A stretch of DNA of 64,000 nucleotides. It comes from a virus. Both the position numbers and the translations under genes were made by a program. The notes beneath the pieces are model-generated. The model worked only from the letters and a program-made list of their open reading frames with translations, was not told the DNA's origin and made no database searches. This document shows positions 47,661-57,786 of this stretch, piece after piece. The stretch is from the IMG/VR virus record IMGVR_UViG_3300044712_000538, positions 1 through 64,000 of that record. One strand, given 5' to 3'. Every line of letters begins with the position of its first letter. Position 1 is the first letter of the stretch.

Positions 47661-49725
47661 CATATTCGAGGTCCAGGGACTTAAATGCAACGTGCCTCCG
47701 GTAGGGTACGTTTGGGATGTTATCTCTAATAAGCTTGTTCATACCGGTGTTTATAAAAGATCCAGTAAGCCGACTGAGCAATATTGGGAGCGGTTTGAAT
47801 TGCCTCCGTGGTTTAAGGATCGGCGCAAGAAGGAACTTCGGATGCAGGAAACGGACCCGAATTATTACGATCCGGATCTTGCTGAGATTATAAAAAGGGA
47901 ATGGTTCCGCAGGCTGAATGGATTTTGGTTCTGGAACTATAACCCAAACAAAAAGGAAAGCGAGCCGTGCTATATTACCGGGTCGCATTATTTCTATGTT
48001 CAATGGTGGTGCCTTGATACTGGATACCCTGATTTCCGGATAACAGACCTTGAATACTACTACTTTCAGGCATATTGCATTGCAGATCCGTACTGTCTTG
48101 GCATGATTGAGATCGCAAAGCGTAGGCACGGAAAGACGTTCAAGGGCGGTCTATTTATCTATGAGTACGTTTCCAGGATGAAAGAAGCCATCGGCGCACT
48201 TCAATCTAAAACAAACATTGATGGAAGAAAAGTATTCAGAAAAGCAATCGTTCGACCGTTTAGGAAATTACCATATTTCTTCCAGCCACACTATGACACA
48301 ACTACTGGTAAAAGCCCTCAGAAAGAACTTCGTTTCATGGCTGGCAACATTCGTGGTAAGCTGGCCGAAACAATTGATGATATTGATGAATTGAACTCCC
48401 ATATCGACTTTGGGCCGAGCGATGAAGAATACTATGATGGCCAGAAGATCCACCGATACCTTGGGGATGAGGTTGGGAAAACAAAGGTAGTTGACGTTTA
48501 TGAACGCCACCAGATTGTCCGGTATTGTCTTATGTCCCCGGACGGGAAGGTTCTTGGGAAATGCCTATATACTACCACGGTTGAGGATATGGGCAAGGAC
48601 CAGTTCTCCATTAAGAAATTCAGGAAGCTTTGGGACAACTCCAGCCAGTATGAGAAAGAGGAGAAGGGTCAGAAATGGACGAAGACGGGCCTTTATCGTT
48701 ATCTGGTAAAGGCGTACCGCTGCCGGCATGTTGACAAATACGGGTACGCCAATGAGAAGCTTGCGCTGGAAGAAATGATGGAGGAGCGCGCAATACATGC
48801 CGATGATCCTAAGGCGCTGAGTGCGCTTATCCGAAAGGAGCCTAATGATGAGGGAGAAGCTTTCCGGGTAGACGCTTCCAGGTGCCACTACAATCCGAAC
48901 ATCCTTTACAACAGGCGTGACTATCTTACCATCCACGATTCGTCAACATTCTATGTTCGGGGGAATTTTGCATGGAAGGACAATAAGCCGTTTACAGAGG
49001 TGGTTTTCAATAAAAACCCGAAGGGAAGATGGCGCGTTGCTTTATTGTTTGGCGACAGGAAAGAGGCGAATAATGTCCAAAAAAGAGGCAATTTGTTTTT
49101 CCCAGGGAATAAATTGCGATTCATAACGGGGGCTGACCCGTATGATCACGATATTACCGAGGATGATAGCCGGGCAAGTGATGGCGCAGGGGCTACCCTG
49201 CATCGGAATGACAGGAAGAGCCCGTATCATAAAGACTATGGAATGTCATTCGTGTGCATATACTTGGCAAGGCCGTCAAACGCTGACCTATATTACATGG
49301 ACATGATTCTCCAGTGCTGGTATTATGGATCTCCATTGATCTTTGAGAGCCAGAAGCCGGGGATCAAGAAGTTTTTTATTCGGCACCGGATGGAGCCCTT
49401 CTTGGTTATGGTTCCGGGATATTCTGATTACGGCATTCCTTCAACCATTGAGAACAAAAACGAGATAGTTTACGCTACGGAAAACCTTATCGATAATCAT
49501 TCTTCAAAGATATATTTCATCGAATGTATTGATGACTGGTTGGAATTTGACATAAAAAATACGAAGCCATTTGACTTGTCGATGGCAACAGGATGGGCGG
49601 CAGTAGGTGATAGCATTTTGTTGAGTACGGAAAAGAAGTATGATGATCTTGTTGATATACCTATGGTAAATTCCCTGGAAAGCTATTTCGATGAATTTGA
49701 AATACCCTCAATAAACAGAAGATAA
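47635..49725 (+). CDS. terL: Terminase large subunit
   Basis: A 696-residue packaging motor. The ATPase has a Walker A-like loop AKRRHGKT at 161-168 and Walker B YLGDE at 275-279; the C-terminal RNase H-like nuclease has its first acidic residue in ITGADPYDH (Asp-501), with later acidic positions toward the end. It cuts and pumps phage DNA into the prohead. The N-terminal 150 residues are longer than usual and Trp/Tyr-rich. It is followed one base later by the portal gene. Confidence 0.9.
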   Translation: MYYPIENGSIFEVQGLKCNVPPVGYVWDVISNKLVHTGVYKRSSKPTEQYWERFELPPWFKDRRKKELRMQETDPNYYDPDLAEIIKREWFRRLNGFWFWNYNPNKKESEPCYITGSHYFYVQWWCLDTGYPDFRITDLEYYYFQAYCIADPYCLGMIEIAKRRHGKTFKGGLFIYEYVSRMKEAIGALQSKTNIDGRKVFRKAIVRPFRKLPYFFQPHYDTTTGKSPQKELRFMAGNIRGKLAETIDDIDELNSHIDFGPSDEEYYDGQKIHRYLGDEVGKTKVVDVYERHQIVRYCLMSPDGKVLGKCLYTTTVEDMGKDQFSIKKFRKLWDNSSQYEKEEKGQKWTKTGLYRYLVKAYRCRHVDKYGYANEKLALEEMMEERAIHADDPKALSALIRKEPNDEGEAFRVDASRCHYNPNILYNRRDYLTIHDSSTFYVRGNFAWKDNKPFTEVVFNKNPKGRWRVALLFGDRKEANNVQKRGNLFFPGNKLRFITGADPYDHDITEDDSRASDGAGATLHRNDRKSPYHKDYGMSFVCIYLARPSNADLYYMDMILQCWYYGSPLIFESQKPGIKKFFIRHRMEPFLVMVPGYSDYGIPSTIENKNEIVYATENLIDNHSSKIYFIECIDDWLEFDIKNTKPFDLSMATGWAAVGDSILLSTEKKYDDLVDIPMVNSLESYFDEFEIPSINRR

Positions 49726-49726
49726 T

Positions 49727-52126
49727 ATGGAGTACACAGGCAATAGTTCGGCTTACCCGGACCACAATATAGATCCAGAGAAAAAGGGTCATTCGTTCCA
49801 TCTTGATTATGCGAAAGCCATGTGGAACGATTCAATGAACTCGTTCCCGAATACAATATTCTACCACAATGCGGAGAACTATCGCCTGATCGACCAGTAC
49901 ATGACTGGAGATATTCCCATTGACAGGTTCAAAAAACTGCTGAATCAGGACGCGGACGCAAATACCAGCCCGCTGGCAATCGACTGGACACCCCGGAGAT
50001 TGTTTTCCAAGTTCAGGGACATTGGTATTTCAAAGATACTCCAGCGTGGATCGAATATCCGGGCTACCCCAATCGACGCTATCTCAAAGAATGAGATTGA
50101 TGATTACTATGCCGAAATGAAGGCCAAGATCGCCCTCCGGCAGGCCATGGAGAAGCAGGGGGCGGCTGAACTGGTTGATGGACCGGAACTGGCAAAGGGT
50201 GCCACAAATGAGCCGGAAACGCCCGAGGAACTGGAAATGCACATGGAGTACGACTACAAGCCTGGACTGGCGATGGAGTGCGAACTTGCCATCGATGTTA
50301 TTTTCAATGACAATAACATCCACACGGACCAGCGGGAATTTGCCGTTAAGCAGGCATTTGACTATGGTGTTGTTGGGTATTGCGATGGGCATGATAATGA
50401 CGGAAGGGTTACGGCATCTGCGGTTGACGTAAGGAGGATTATCACCAATTATTGCCGCAAGAAGGATTTCTCCGACATGATACATTGGGGGGAGGTCATT
50501 CGCGTTCGGATTGCTGATCTGGCCGACATGAGGAATGAGAAAGGAGAGCAGATCTTTAGCGTAGAAGATATAAAGGAAATCGAGAAAGTTAGTCAGATAC
50601 AAAGCATCAGGGATACCAGCGCGGGAGAAACAAACTCAATTGGACCGAATAAGGGCCATGTGTATGTGTTGCGGTATGAGTTTTTCACATGGAACACCCA
50701 GGTTTTCCGCAGGGATATTAACCCGGAAGGTAATTTCATTTTCAAGGATTCAAAGTACGAGAATAAGGACAAGCCGGAAACATTCATCATGGATGGGGTT
50801 GTTCACAAAAAGTACATTACTCGTACCAATCAGGCTATTTGCGAGGGATTCTGGATCATAGATAGCAATTTCGTCTATAACCATGGATTCCAGAAAAACA
50901 CTAAGCGTAGCCTTAATCCGCGATCCTCTACACGGACTTCCCTTTCCCTGCATCTAATGGCTGCAGATCTGGTAAACATGAAGGCCTATGGCATTGGTGA
51001 AAGGGCTATCCCGCTGATTGACGAATATCACCAGATAATTTTCAAGGCCCAAAACCTAAGAAACCGGATGATCCCGTCCGGGTATGACATTGATCTGGAT
51101 GCCCTGGAGGATGTTTCGCTTGTAAAAGGAGGCACCCCAATGCATCCAAAGGACGTACTGAAGTTCTTTTTCTCTACTGGCATATTGCTTTCGAGGAGAA
51201 GGGATGTGGCAGGCAACCAGAATGCGAATTACAAGGCGGTAAACGTCCTTCAAAATTCTATCGCAAACGATCTGGCGGCTTTATGGAACGACATTGCTAA
51301 TGTGGTAAACCAGATGCGGGACATTACCGGGCTGAATGAGCTTACAGACGGATCTACTCCGAATGCCAAAACGCTGGTCCCGGTTGCGAATATGGCCTAT
51401 GAATCAACAAACAATTCCCTGTATCTGTATGCCAACGCTGAAAAGAGGGCGAGAGAGCGCCTGGCTGCCGGCTGCGTCATGCGCCTGCAATCTTCCCTCA
51501 GGAGGGGTATTGTGTACGACGGGTATGCGTATTCTATGGGCCGTGAATCGCTGAGGTTTATCAAGATCTCCTCCGATGTTGGATTCCGGGAGTTTGCCAT
51601 CAAGCTGGAAGACCAGCCAACGGACGAGGAGCGCCAGTTGCTTGTCGCGGCCTTTACCGAGAAGAAGCAGCAGGGGTTGTTGACGGAAGAGGATGTGATT
51701 ACGATCATGGAAACGAAAAATCTCAAACAGGCTTACCGGCAAATGGCATACAAGATCCGGAAGCGGGAAGAGAAACTGCAGGCCCAAAAAGAAAGGGAGA
51801 TACAACTTAATGCTGAGGCCCAAAAAGAATCGAACATTGTCGCTGAATCGGAAAAAAGGAAAACGCTGAAAGATGAGATTGCAAAGAAAATGGCACTCCA
51901 GAAGCAAATCGACAACGCCAAGAGAAGGCTCCAGTATGAAAAGTTTCAGCAGGACGCATACATTAAGTGGCTGGAAATTTCCGGGAAAGATGGTAAGGAA
52001 ATTCCTGCCCCGCCGATGCCTGACCCGGTTTTACCGGAAGATGGAGAGGTTCCAGAAATAGGAGAGGAGGAAATGGCCGAAGGTGGATCTGAGGCCGAAT
52101 ACTCCGAAGAGGAGCCCATGATGTAA
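49727..52126 (+). CDS. Portal protein
   Basis: A 799-residue protein in the place and of the size of portals of large podoviruses. The core has helical clip and stem regions (DIPIDRFKKLLNQDADANTS; HPKDVLKFFFSTGILLSRRR) and beta segments in the wing, and the C-terminal 180 residues form a long Lys/Glu/Gln-rich coiled coil (REEKLQAQKEREIQLNAEAQ) then a Pro/Glu-rich acidic tail. It forms the twelve-fold ring at the DNA entry vertex and docks TerL. Identity rests on context and length more than on a sequence motif. Confidence 0.75.
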   Translation: MEYTGNSSAYPDHNIDPEKKGHSFHLDYAKAMWNDSMNSFPNTIFYHNAENYRLIDQYMTGDIPIDRFKKLLNQDADANTSPLAIDWTPRRLFSKFRDIGISKILQRGSNIRATPIDAISKNEIDDYYAEMKAKIALRQAMEKQGAAELVDGPELAKGATNEPETPEELEMHMEYDYKPGLAMECELAIDVIFNDNNIHTDQREFAVKQAFDYGVVGYCDGHDNDGRVTASAVDVRRIITNYCRKKDFSDMIHWGEVIRVRIADLADMRNEKGEQIFSVEDIKEIEKVSQIQSIRDTSAGETNSIGPNKGHVYVLRYEFFTWNTQVFRRDINPEGNFIFKDSKYENKDKPETFIMDGVVHKKYITRTNQAICEGFWIIDSNFVYNHGFQKNTKRSLNPRSSTRTSLSLHLMAADLVNMKAYGIGERAIPLIDEYHQIIFKAQNLRNRMIPSGYDIDLDALEDVSLVKGGTPMHPKDVLKFFFSTGILLSRRRDVAGNQNANYKAVNVLQNSIANDLAALWNDIANVVNQMRDITGLNELTDGSTPNAKTLVPVANMAYESTNNSLYLYANAEKRARERLAAGCVMRLQSSLRRGIVYDGYAYSMGRESLRFIKISSDVGFREFAIKLEDQPTDEERQLLVAAFTEKKQQGLLTEEDVITIMETKNLKQAYRQMAYKIRKREEKLQAQKEREIQLNAEAQKESNIVAESEKRKTLKDEIAKKMALQKQIDNAKRRLQYEKFQQDAYIKWLEISGKDGKEIPAPPMPDPVLPEDGEVPEIGEEEMAEGGSEAEYSEEEPMM

Positions 52127-52166
52127 AAAAAACTCCAAAAAAGGCGATCAGGTATTTACTGAGATA

Positions 52167-52174
52167 TAAATTTG
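52167..52174 (+). promoter_or_regulatory. Possible promoter (-7 box only)
   Basis: TAAATTTG is a perfect TAnnTTTG, 18 bases before the start codon at 52193, but no TTTG-like -33 box lies 19-21 bases upstream. It could give extra transcription of scaffold and capsid genes. Confidence 0.35.
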
Positions 52175-52192
52175 AAACATAAAACCAAACAC

Positions 52193-52609
52193 ATGGACAA
52201 GTACATCAAGAAGTCCCGTACTGTTGTGGCTGCAGAACAAGTGGCTTTCACGGACGAAGAAAAAGAGGCCGTTCTCAGGAAGCAGAACGTGGCCAAATAT
52301 GGCGGCATCGTAAAGGTTACCCGCCCTGGCGATAATGGAGAGGATGCTTTCCATGTGGGCCTGTCGGTTGATTACTCTTTTGTGCTGGTTCCGGAAGGGG
52401 ACTACCTGGTTACAGATCTGGCTACCGGCAAGCGGTCTGTATGGGCAAAAGACCATTTTGAGAGGGAGTTTGAGCCCGAAACAAAGCCGGAAGAGTCTGA
52501 TCCTGTTACCGATGGCGAAGGTGGCGAAGGGGATGAGAGCGGCGAAGGGGATGGGGACGATCCAAAGGTAGAAGAGAAGACTTCTGGCAATAAAAAGAAG
52601 AATCAATAA
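52193..52609 (+). CDS. Hypothetical acidic virion-region protein, 138 aa
   Basis: A basic start (MDKYIKKSRTV), a central beta-rich domain (GDNGEDAFHVGLSVDYSFVL; VPEGDYLVTDLATGKRSVWA) and an acidic Gly/Glu/Asp tail. It lies between portal and scaffold, where head-completion or decoration proteins are often found. ATG at 52193 follows the ACCAAACAC leader. No family is recognised. Confidence 0.55.
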   Translation: MDKYIKKSRTVVAAEQVAFTDEEKEAVLRKQNVAKYGGIVKVTRPGDNGEDAFHVGLSVDYSFVLVPEGDYLVTDLATGKRSVWAKDHFEREFEPETKPEESDPVTDGEGGEGDESGEGDGDDPKVEEKTSGNKKKNQ

Positions 52610-52630
52610 TCCAAACACATACACACAACT

Positions 52631-53704
52631 ATGGAAGTAGCAAACATCAATTTTGACGAAGTAAAGCAGGGAGATTTCCAAGTAGTCGATCCCTTGGCAA
52701 TGCCTTCTGGCCAGCAATCTACGGATGGCGATGGCCAAGGTCAGGCGCCGGCAGGCGACGGAACTCCCCCCGCCGGTCAGGCACCGGATGCGCCTCCCGC
52801 CGGTCAAGCACCGGCCACCCCGGCACCGGCCGGGCAAGACGCTCCTCCCGCCGGTCAAACACCCCCGGCCACCCCGCCTACTAGCCAACCGGCCGCCCAG
52901 GCTGCTCCTACGGACTGGAAGGATACGCTCAAACAGTTCGGCTTCAATGATGATTTCATCAAGCTGGCTGAGTTTGCAAAAACAAAGGGAGATCTCACGG
53001 AGTATCTGAAAGTCAAGAGCGCAAACTTCAAAGAAATGGACCCCATTTCGCTGGTGCGCATGGAGTTTGACGAAAAGTATTCCACCCTGTCAGCGGAAGA
53101 GAGGGAGGTTCTGTGGGATGTGGAGGTTGTTGAAAAATACAATCTGGACCGGGACAGGTTCCCGGAAACGGACCGGGCCGCTCAGGCCGGGATGATCAAG
53201 CTGAAGCTTGAAGCTGATCGCATCCGTCAGGACAAAATCAAGTATCAGGAATCTTTTGGGGCCCCAAGCTATGAGGACCCTGCAGTAAATACCGTGAATC
53301 AGGTCTTGGACAGTATTAAATCTTCCCAGGAAATGTCGGCGCTCCTGCAGAGCAAGACGCTGCCGTTTCAGGTAGAGGGGAAGCCTGTGTTCAATCTACG
53401 GGTCGAAGATCCGGATGAACTCGGGAATATGTTCATTGACCCCGATAAGTTCGGCGCGCATGCGTTCGACGAAAATGACAAGCCAAGGGTCCAGAGGATG
53501 CTTATGGCTGCTGCCATTTTGAAAGAGGGGGATCTTGTCGTTAAAAAGATCTTCGAGGCCGGTGTCGCTGCAGGGAGAAACAATCAGTATGAGGTAACCG
53601 AAGATGCCCAACAGTTCGGTGGTGGCGCTGCTCCGTCCGCTCCTGAGGAAAGCATTTTTGAGGCTTTCAGGAATCGCGGCAGGCTGGTTGAGCCGAACAA
53701 TTAA
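52631..53704 (+). CDS. Scaffold protein candidate
   Basis: A 357-residue protein just upstream of the major capsid gene. Residues 40-83 are a Pro/Ala/Gly/Gln repeat (PPAGQAP), followed by an acidic helical body (EFDEKYSTLSAEEREVLWDV; KLKLEADRIRQDKIKYQESF) and a short basic C-terminal part (EAFRNRGRLVEPNN), as in scaffolds that bind capsid through their C-terminus. The role is inferred from position, helicity and charge pattern. Confidence 0.7.
   Translation: MEVANINFDEVKQGDFQVVDPLAMPSGQQSTDGDGQGQAPAGDGTPPAGQAPDAPPAGQAPATPAPAGQDAPPAGQTPPATPPTSQPAAQAAPTDWKDTLKQFGFNDDFIKLAEFAKTKGDLTEYLKVKSANFKEMDPISLVRMEFDEKYSTLSAEEREVLWDVEVVEKYNLDRDRFPETDRAAQAGMIKLKLEADRIRQDKIKYQESFGAPSYEDPAVNTVNQVLDSIKSSQEMSALLQSKTLPFQVEGKPVFNLRVEDPDELGNMFIDPDKFGAHAFDENDKPRVQRMLMAAAILKEGDLVVKKIFEAGVAAGRNNQYEVTEDAQQFGGGAAPSAPEESIFEAFRNRGRLVEPNN
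52748..52879 (+). repeat. Pro/Ala/Gly/Gln coding repeat
   Basis: Short in-frame repeats encode variants of PPAGQAP. High GC and repetition make length variation by slippage likely. Confidence 0.7.
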
Positions 53705-53730
53705 TTACAAACCCATTAAATTCTCAAACT

Positions 53731-55077
53731 ATGGCGTACACACGCGGGATCACGGATAAGAAGTATATCTCAGCGATCCCTTTCATGGACCAGCGGGAGA
53801 TCCTCCCCCAAGTGTCAGACATCCACAATGATGCGGGTCTGACCGACATCATGGTACTCGGCAAGCAGTATAAGCGGGCCAAAATGGGTACTTATCACAA
53901 TTTCGTGAACGAAGCCCTGTATGTTCAGGGCGATACCACCGGCGCAACAGTAACCGGATCAGGTACGGCCACGGTAAATACCGCCCTGACTGCCGGCACC
54001 TCCGGTTATGTCCGGGTGGGCGATCTGGTGAAGTTCATCAACGCTGGCGGCAAAATCGGTCTGGTGATCGCGGTAACGCCCGGCACCAACGATGCCCTGC
54101 AGATCCAGTCTGTTGACGGAACCACCATCACCCACGTTGCCGGGGAAAAACTGTCTTTCTTCTCGAATGCATACGGCGAAAAGTCCAAGGCCGCGAGCAA
54201 CAGGAAGACCGGTGTTACCAAATATCTGAACAAGCTGCAGATCTTCCGCGAGGTAAATACCATCACGGACGTTCAGAAAGCTTCTCCGATCGAGGTAACC
54301 TACAAGGGACAAAACCTGGTGGTCTACAAAGACCTGTATGAAAAAGCCGTGAAGCTGAAAGGCGACATTAATGCGGCCGTGATCATGGGCGAAATGTCTG
54401 CCACCTCCTGGGATGATGCAAACCCCGCACTGGTTGATCCGACCAACAGCGGCGCCGTTCAGACCACCCGTGGTTTGGACTCGTACATCATCGGTCAGGG
54501 TGGCATCGACGATACCGTAGCCTCCCTGGGCACATTCGCGCTGGCCGATGCCGAGGATATTGTAAACCAGTTCGTTGCCAAGAAAGCGCCAAAGAGCCAC
54601 TATGGCTTCCACTCGACTGCCGTTGGCATGAAGGTGAGCAATATGCTGAAGGCTCTCGGAAGCGCCGGCACCATGCCTCAGCGGATGATGATTCAGGGTC
54701 AGTCCATCAACTACGATGCGACCGAATGGACCTACGGCGGCCACAAATTCCAGTTGACGAATTTGCCGATCCTTGACCATGTGGAAATCATGGGCGGTAC
54801 GATCATGGCAAAGTCGATCTATTGGGTTCCCACCGACCGGGTTAAAACCCACGGTGAAGACGGTGGCACCCATCCCCGCATCCAGATGAGGTACTGGCCC
54901 CATCAGATCGCATCCAACACCGGCACGGAACTGATTGCTGAGTGGCATGGTGGTGCAAAAGCACCTACCGGCCCGAACGGTGATCCCGAAGCCGTGTGGA
55001 ACACCTACTGGCTGACCTATCAGGGTCTGGAGTGCCTTGGCCTCCAGCACTTCGGTCGGACCAGGGTGATCAGCTAA
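53731..55077 (+). CDS. Major capsid protein
   Basis: A 448-residue protein of HK97-like type: an N-terminal arm (AIPFMDQREILPQVSDIHND), a beta-rich insert about residues 70-140 (GSGTATVNTALTAGTSGYVR), a spine-helix region (KAVKLKGDINAAVIMGEMSA) and a C-terminal beta part (YWPHQIASNTGTELIAEWHG). It follows the scaffold gene by 26 bases and is closed by a strong terminator, as expected for a very abundant product. The family assignment rests on size, order and general pattern. Confidence 0.8.
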   Translation: MAYTRGITDKKYISAIPFMDQREILPQVSDIHNDAGLTDIMVLGKQYKRAKMGTYHNFVNEALYVQGDTTGATVTGSGTATVNTALTAGTSGYVRVGDLVKFINAGGKIGLVIAVTPGTNDALQIQSVDGTTITHVAGEKLSFFSNAYGEKSKAASNRKTGVTKYLNKLQIFREVNTITDVQKASPIEVTYKGQNLVVYKDLYEKAVKLKGDINAAVIMGEMSATSWDDANPALVDPTNSGAVQTTRGLDSYIIGQGGIDDTVASLGTFALADAEDIVNQFVAKKAPKSHYGFHSTAVGMKVSNMLKALGSAGTMPQRMMIQGQSINYDATEWTYGGHKFQLTNLPILDHVEIMGGTIMAKSIYWVPTDRVKTHGEDGGTHPRIQMRYWPHQIASNTGTELIAEWHGGAKAPTGPNGDPEAVWNTYWLTYQGLECLGLQHFGRTRVIS

Positions 55078-55102
55078 TCGCTGGCACATTTCCAGATAAA
55101 AC

Positions 55103-55130
55103 GGGGGAGGATTTTCCTCCCCCATATTTT
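55103..55130 (+). terminator. Terminator after the capsid gene
   Basis: GGGGGAGG pairs perfectly with CCTCCCCC around ATTTT, followed by ATATTTT. Confidence 0.85.
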
Positions 55131-55150
55131 AACACACACAAAAAAAAGAC

Positions 55151-56041
55151 ATGAGAAAAATTGGATCGCTTAATGCGTTTTCTGAAAAGTACCTGCAGAA
55201 GTTTCAGTTGAAGCCCGGCCAGGTTGTTGAGTACAAGCTACTGAACGGGAAAAAGAATGATGACCCGGATACGGCCAAGCAGCGGCCGATGAACTATCCA
55301 AGGACAACTTTCAGCTTGAAAGGCGCTGAGGCAGGGATATTCGATACCGAACTGAAAAGGAGGATTCCATGTGGTATTTTGCGGTCATACGATGTTACTG
55401 CTGCTGGAGAAATTGCAAATGCCGTATGGGAAAAATACATTGTTGATTCTCCGGATGGCGTATTTGCGCTGGTTGGTGGACAGGGGATCAACGATGAGAT
55501 CTACTTCATGTTGGAGCATCATCCGGAAAATGAAGCAACTCCTCAGGACCCGAATTTTCCGAAAAAATTCAAGAAGATCGACAAGGTTGCTGATTCTAAG
55601 GCGAAGATCCAAAAGAATGATCAGTTGCTCGAAGCCCTTGATTTTATCAAGCAGCTTGAGGTATCTGAAATACAAGAGTTCGCGCAAGCGTCTGGATGGA
55701 ATGCAAAAGAAGATCCATCTGTTCTTTATGCAATGATGCAAGAAATGGCAATGCAGGACCCTGCCAAGTTCCTTGCTCGCGCCAATGATCGTCGTACCGC
55801 AATCATGGCGCTGGTCCGCAAAGCATTGAGCGAAAATGTGATCGGGTATTCCCCTGTTCAGAACAAGTTTACATGGGCTGGCACCGATGATGTTATTGCT
55901 CAGTTTGAAAAGGCTGACGGGGTGGTTGCAGAAGACATGCTCGCGGACTATCTCTATACCGGCGGCAAGGAAACCGAGGCAAAGATGAATCAAATGAAGC
56001 GGGCCTTGGGCCTGATAGTCGATAAAAGCGACAAAAAGTAA
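55151..56041 (+). CDS. Hypothetical protein following the capsid gene, 296 aa
   Basis: A protein with a beta-rich N-terminal part (NAFSEKYLQKFQLKPGQVVE; MNYPRTTFSLKGAEAGIFDT), a Lys/Gln-rich helical middle (KKFKKIDKVADSKAKIQKND) and a helical end. It lies between two terminators, so its amount may be controlled apart from the capsid protein. A head-completion or minor virion role is possible; no family is recognised. Confidence 0.6.
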   Translation: MRKIGSLNAFSEKYLQKFQLKPGQVVEYKLLNGKKNDDPDTAKQRPMNYPRTTFSLKGAEAGIFDTELKRRIPCGILRSYDVTAAGEIANAVWEKYIVDSPDGVFALVGGQGINDEIYFMLEHHPENEATPQDPNFPKKFKKIDKVADSKAKIQKNDQLLEALDFIKQLEVSEIQEFAQASGWNAKEDPSVLYAMMQEMAMQDPAKFLARANDRRTAIMALVRKALSENVIGYSPVQNKFTWAGTDDVIAQFEKADGVVAEDMLADYLYTGGKETEAKMNQMKRALGLIVDKSDKK

Positions 56042-56066
56042 GTTGTGTGTGTTTTGGAAAACACAG

Positions 56067-56094
56067 GCCCCCCGTTTCTACGGGAGGCATTTTT
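56067..56094 (+). terminator. Terminator
   Basis: GCCCCCCGT pairs with ACGGGAGGC (one mismatch) around TTCT, followed by ATTTTT. Confidence 0.75.
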
Positions 56095-56112
56095 GAACCT
56101 TTTATTTAGAAT

Positions 56113-57786
56113 ATGGAACTGCCTGGCGTTGACTTTACCGTGCATATCGATCAATCCGCAAAGACAATGCGGCTTGCTGACAATGGCGTATATGCGCCGG
56201 GTGTTCAGTCTGGCATAAAAGGTTACTTCTCTGTCATTCAGCCGGATGGCATGGAGATTCCGGGAAGTGCGCTAAATCCGTCTGTTGTATGGACCGGACT
56301 TTCGCTTACCTACTATGTAATAGGCCTCCGGCTGGCCATTGACGGGTGCATCCAGAATGGGGAGTATAAGGTTTCATACACGGTAAATTATCCCGGATAC
56401 GACCCGACTACTGTTACCAAAACATTCGTCATTGACTTTCCGGCAATAACATTGGATGTTGTTCCGGATATGAACGTCTTCATCCCGGATCTGAAAGTAA
56501 GGGACAAGACAAACTATTCCAGGGACGGATATACGCACTCTATTTTGAGGAATTGGGCATATGAAATTCTCAATGTTGCCCCCAAGGTAGAGATCACCAC
56601 TCCGCTCGACTATGTAGATCTTTCCTACAACGGCGAGTATTATGATGCCTACTATAATGTTGATTTTGCAGCCGTTGTAACCTATGTGAGTGTTGCCAAC
56701 TCTTGGCTGACGATAGCGGAATCGTTTTCTACATCACTCCAGACATTTGCCCAAAATCCCGGAAGCTTCGAGAATCTTATCAGCCGGCTTGAATGCCTGA
56801 AATCAAAGTATGATTCATATAAGTCTGGCTGCGTAGAATCGGAGATATACCGCAATAAATATTCTTTCGCATCTTCCCTTTTCCAGCACCTTGTTGATCT
56901 GGTTAAAATAGGTGACGCATTTTCGTCTACCGTTCTGGAGAACTACATGCAGGCCACCGAGGAATGCTCCAGCGGGGCTTATGTTCCATCAAATACGGTC
57001 ATTCCCCCTTTCGACATAAATGAAATTGTCGTTACCCAGGGGGATGTTGACATGCAGAATATTGGCGGTGAGGAAGGGATATACAAAGACTCTGTTGGCA
57101 CAAATCCTAAGGTATTCAGGCTGAAAACATTGAAGACGGCTGGCCTTATGGTTATCACTCCAGTCGGCGATGTTCTTGAATTTGAATACAGAAACAAGGA
57201 CATTTTCATCGAATTTGCTGATACATCAAGATCTTATGAGGCGGGAATGCTTGTGGAAAAGGCAATCGTCATTCCTACTGGAGGAGGACTTATGAATTTC
57301 CGTATAGGTACTACGCCTGGCGGGGAGGAACTTATCATGTCGCAGCCCATCCCTCAGAACGCGGTTAGGTCGTTTACCATTGACAGGTATCAGGAAGTCG
57401 CGCAAACTATATACTTTTCTGGAATTAATGCCGAAACGAAGATCATTGTCATTCTGGACAAGGTTTTGGGCGTATATTCTGATAGCGGATTTGATACAGG
57501 GAACGGGATGGGGTCCGGCGGGAAGCTTACGGTAAATGCGTCTACCGATGTATCTGTTCCGTTTGATACCGGATTTTATGTGAAGCATGCGGTTCTGGTG
57601 CCATCCGTTCCGTTGTCCGCGTTTAAGGTCGGCACGACAAATGGAGGAACGGAAATCATAAATGAAAGTTCAATCCCTGCAGGAGCATCGTTCCCCATAA
57701 AGATTGATACCTACTGCGAGATACCAAAAACCTTTTATTTCGGCGGCATAACCGGTCCGGTAGTTTTAATTGTCTACTATGAATAG
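56113..57786 (+). CDS. Probable tail or fibre-attachment protein, 557 aa
   Basis: A beta-rich protein with an N-terminal Ig-like region (about 1-115, ending TVTKTFVIDFPAITLDVVPD), a helical middle with three cysteines and a C-terminal part built of two similar units near residues 385-450 and 490-557: MNFRIGTTPGGEELIMSQPI and AFKVGTTNGGTEIINESSIP, each followed by a pattern Tyr/Phe-Phe-Gly/Ser-Gly-Ile. The gene precedes exported fibre-like genes and overlaps the next by 8 bases. Tail or receptor-binding function is inferred. Confidence 0.6.
   Translation: MELPGVDFTVHIDQSAKTMRLADNGVYAPGVQSGIKGYFSVIQPDGMEIPGSALNPSVVWTGLSLTYYVIGLRLAIDGCIQNGEYKVSYTVNYPGYDPTTVTKTFVIDFPAITLDVVPDMNVFIPDLKVRDKTNYSRDGYTHSILRNWAYEILNVAPKVEITTPLDYVDLSYNGEYYDAYYNVDFAAVVTYVSVANSWLTIAESFSTSLQTFAQNPGSFENLISRLECLKSKYDSYKSGCVESEIYRNKYSFASSLFQHLVDLVKIGDAFSSTVLENYMQATEECSSGAYVPSNTVIPPFDINEIVVTQGDVDMQNIGGEEGIYKDSVGTNPKVFRLKTLKTAGLMVITPVGDVLEFEYRNKDIFIEFADTSRSYEAGMLVEKAIVIPTGGGLMNFRIGTTPGGEELIMSQPIPQNAVRSFTIDRYQEVAQTIYFSGINAETKIIVILDKVLGVYSDSGFDTGNGMGSGGKLTVNASTDVSVPFDTGFYVKHAVLVPSVPLSAFKVGTTNGGTEIINESSIPAGASFPIKIDTYCEIPKTFYFGGITGPVVLIVYYE

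Noticed and set aside
53959-55125. Antisense frame of 388 codons over the capsid gene
   Set aside because: It runs through the perfect terminator at 55103-55130 and mirrors strong codon bias of the capsid gene.
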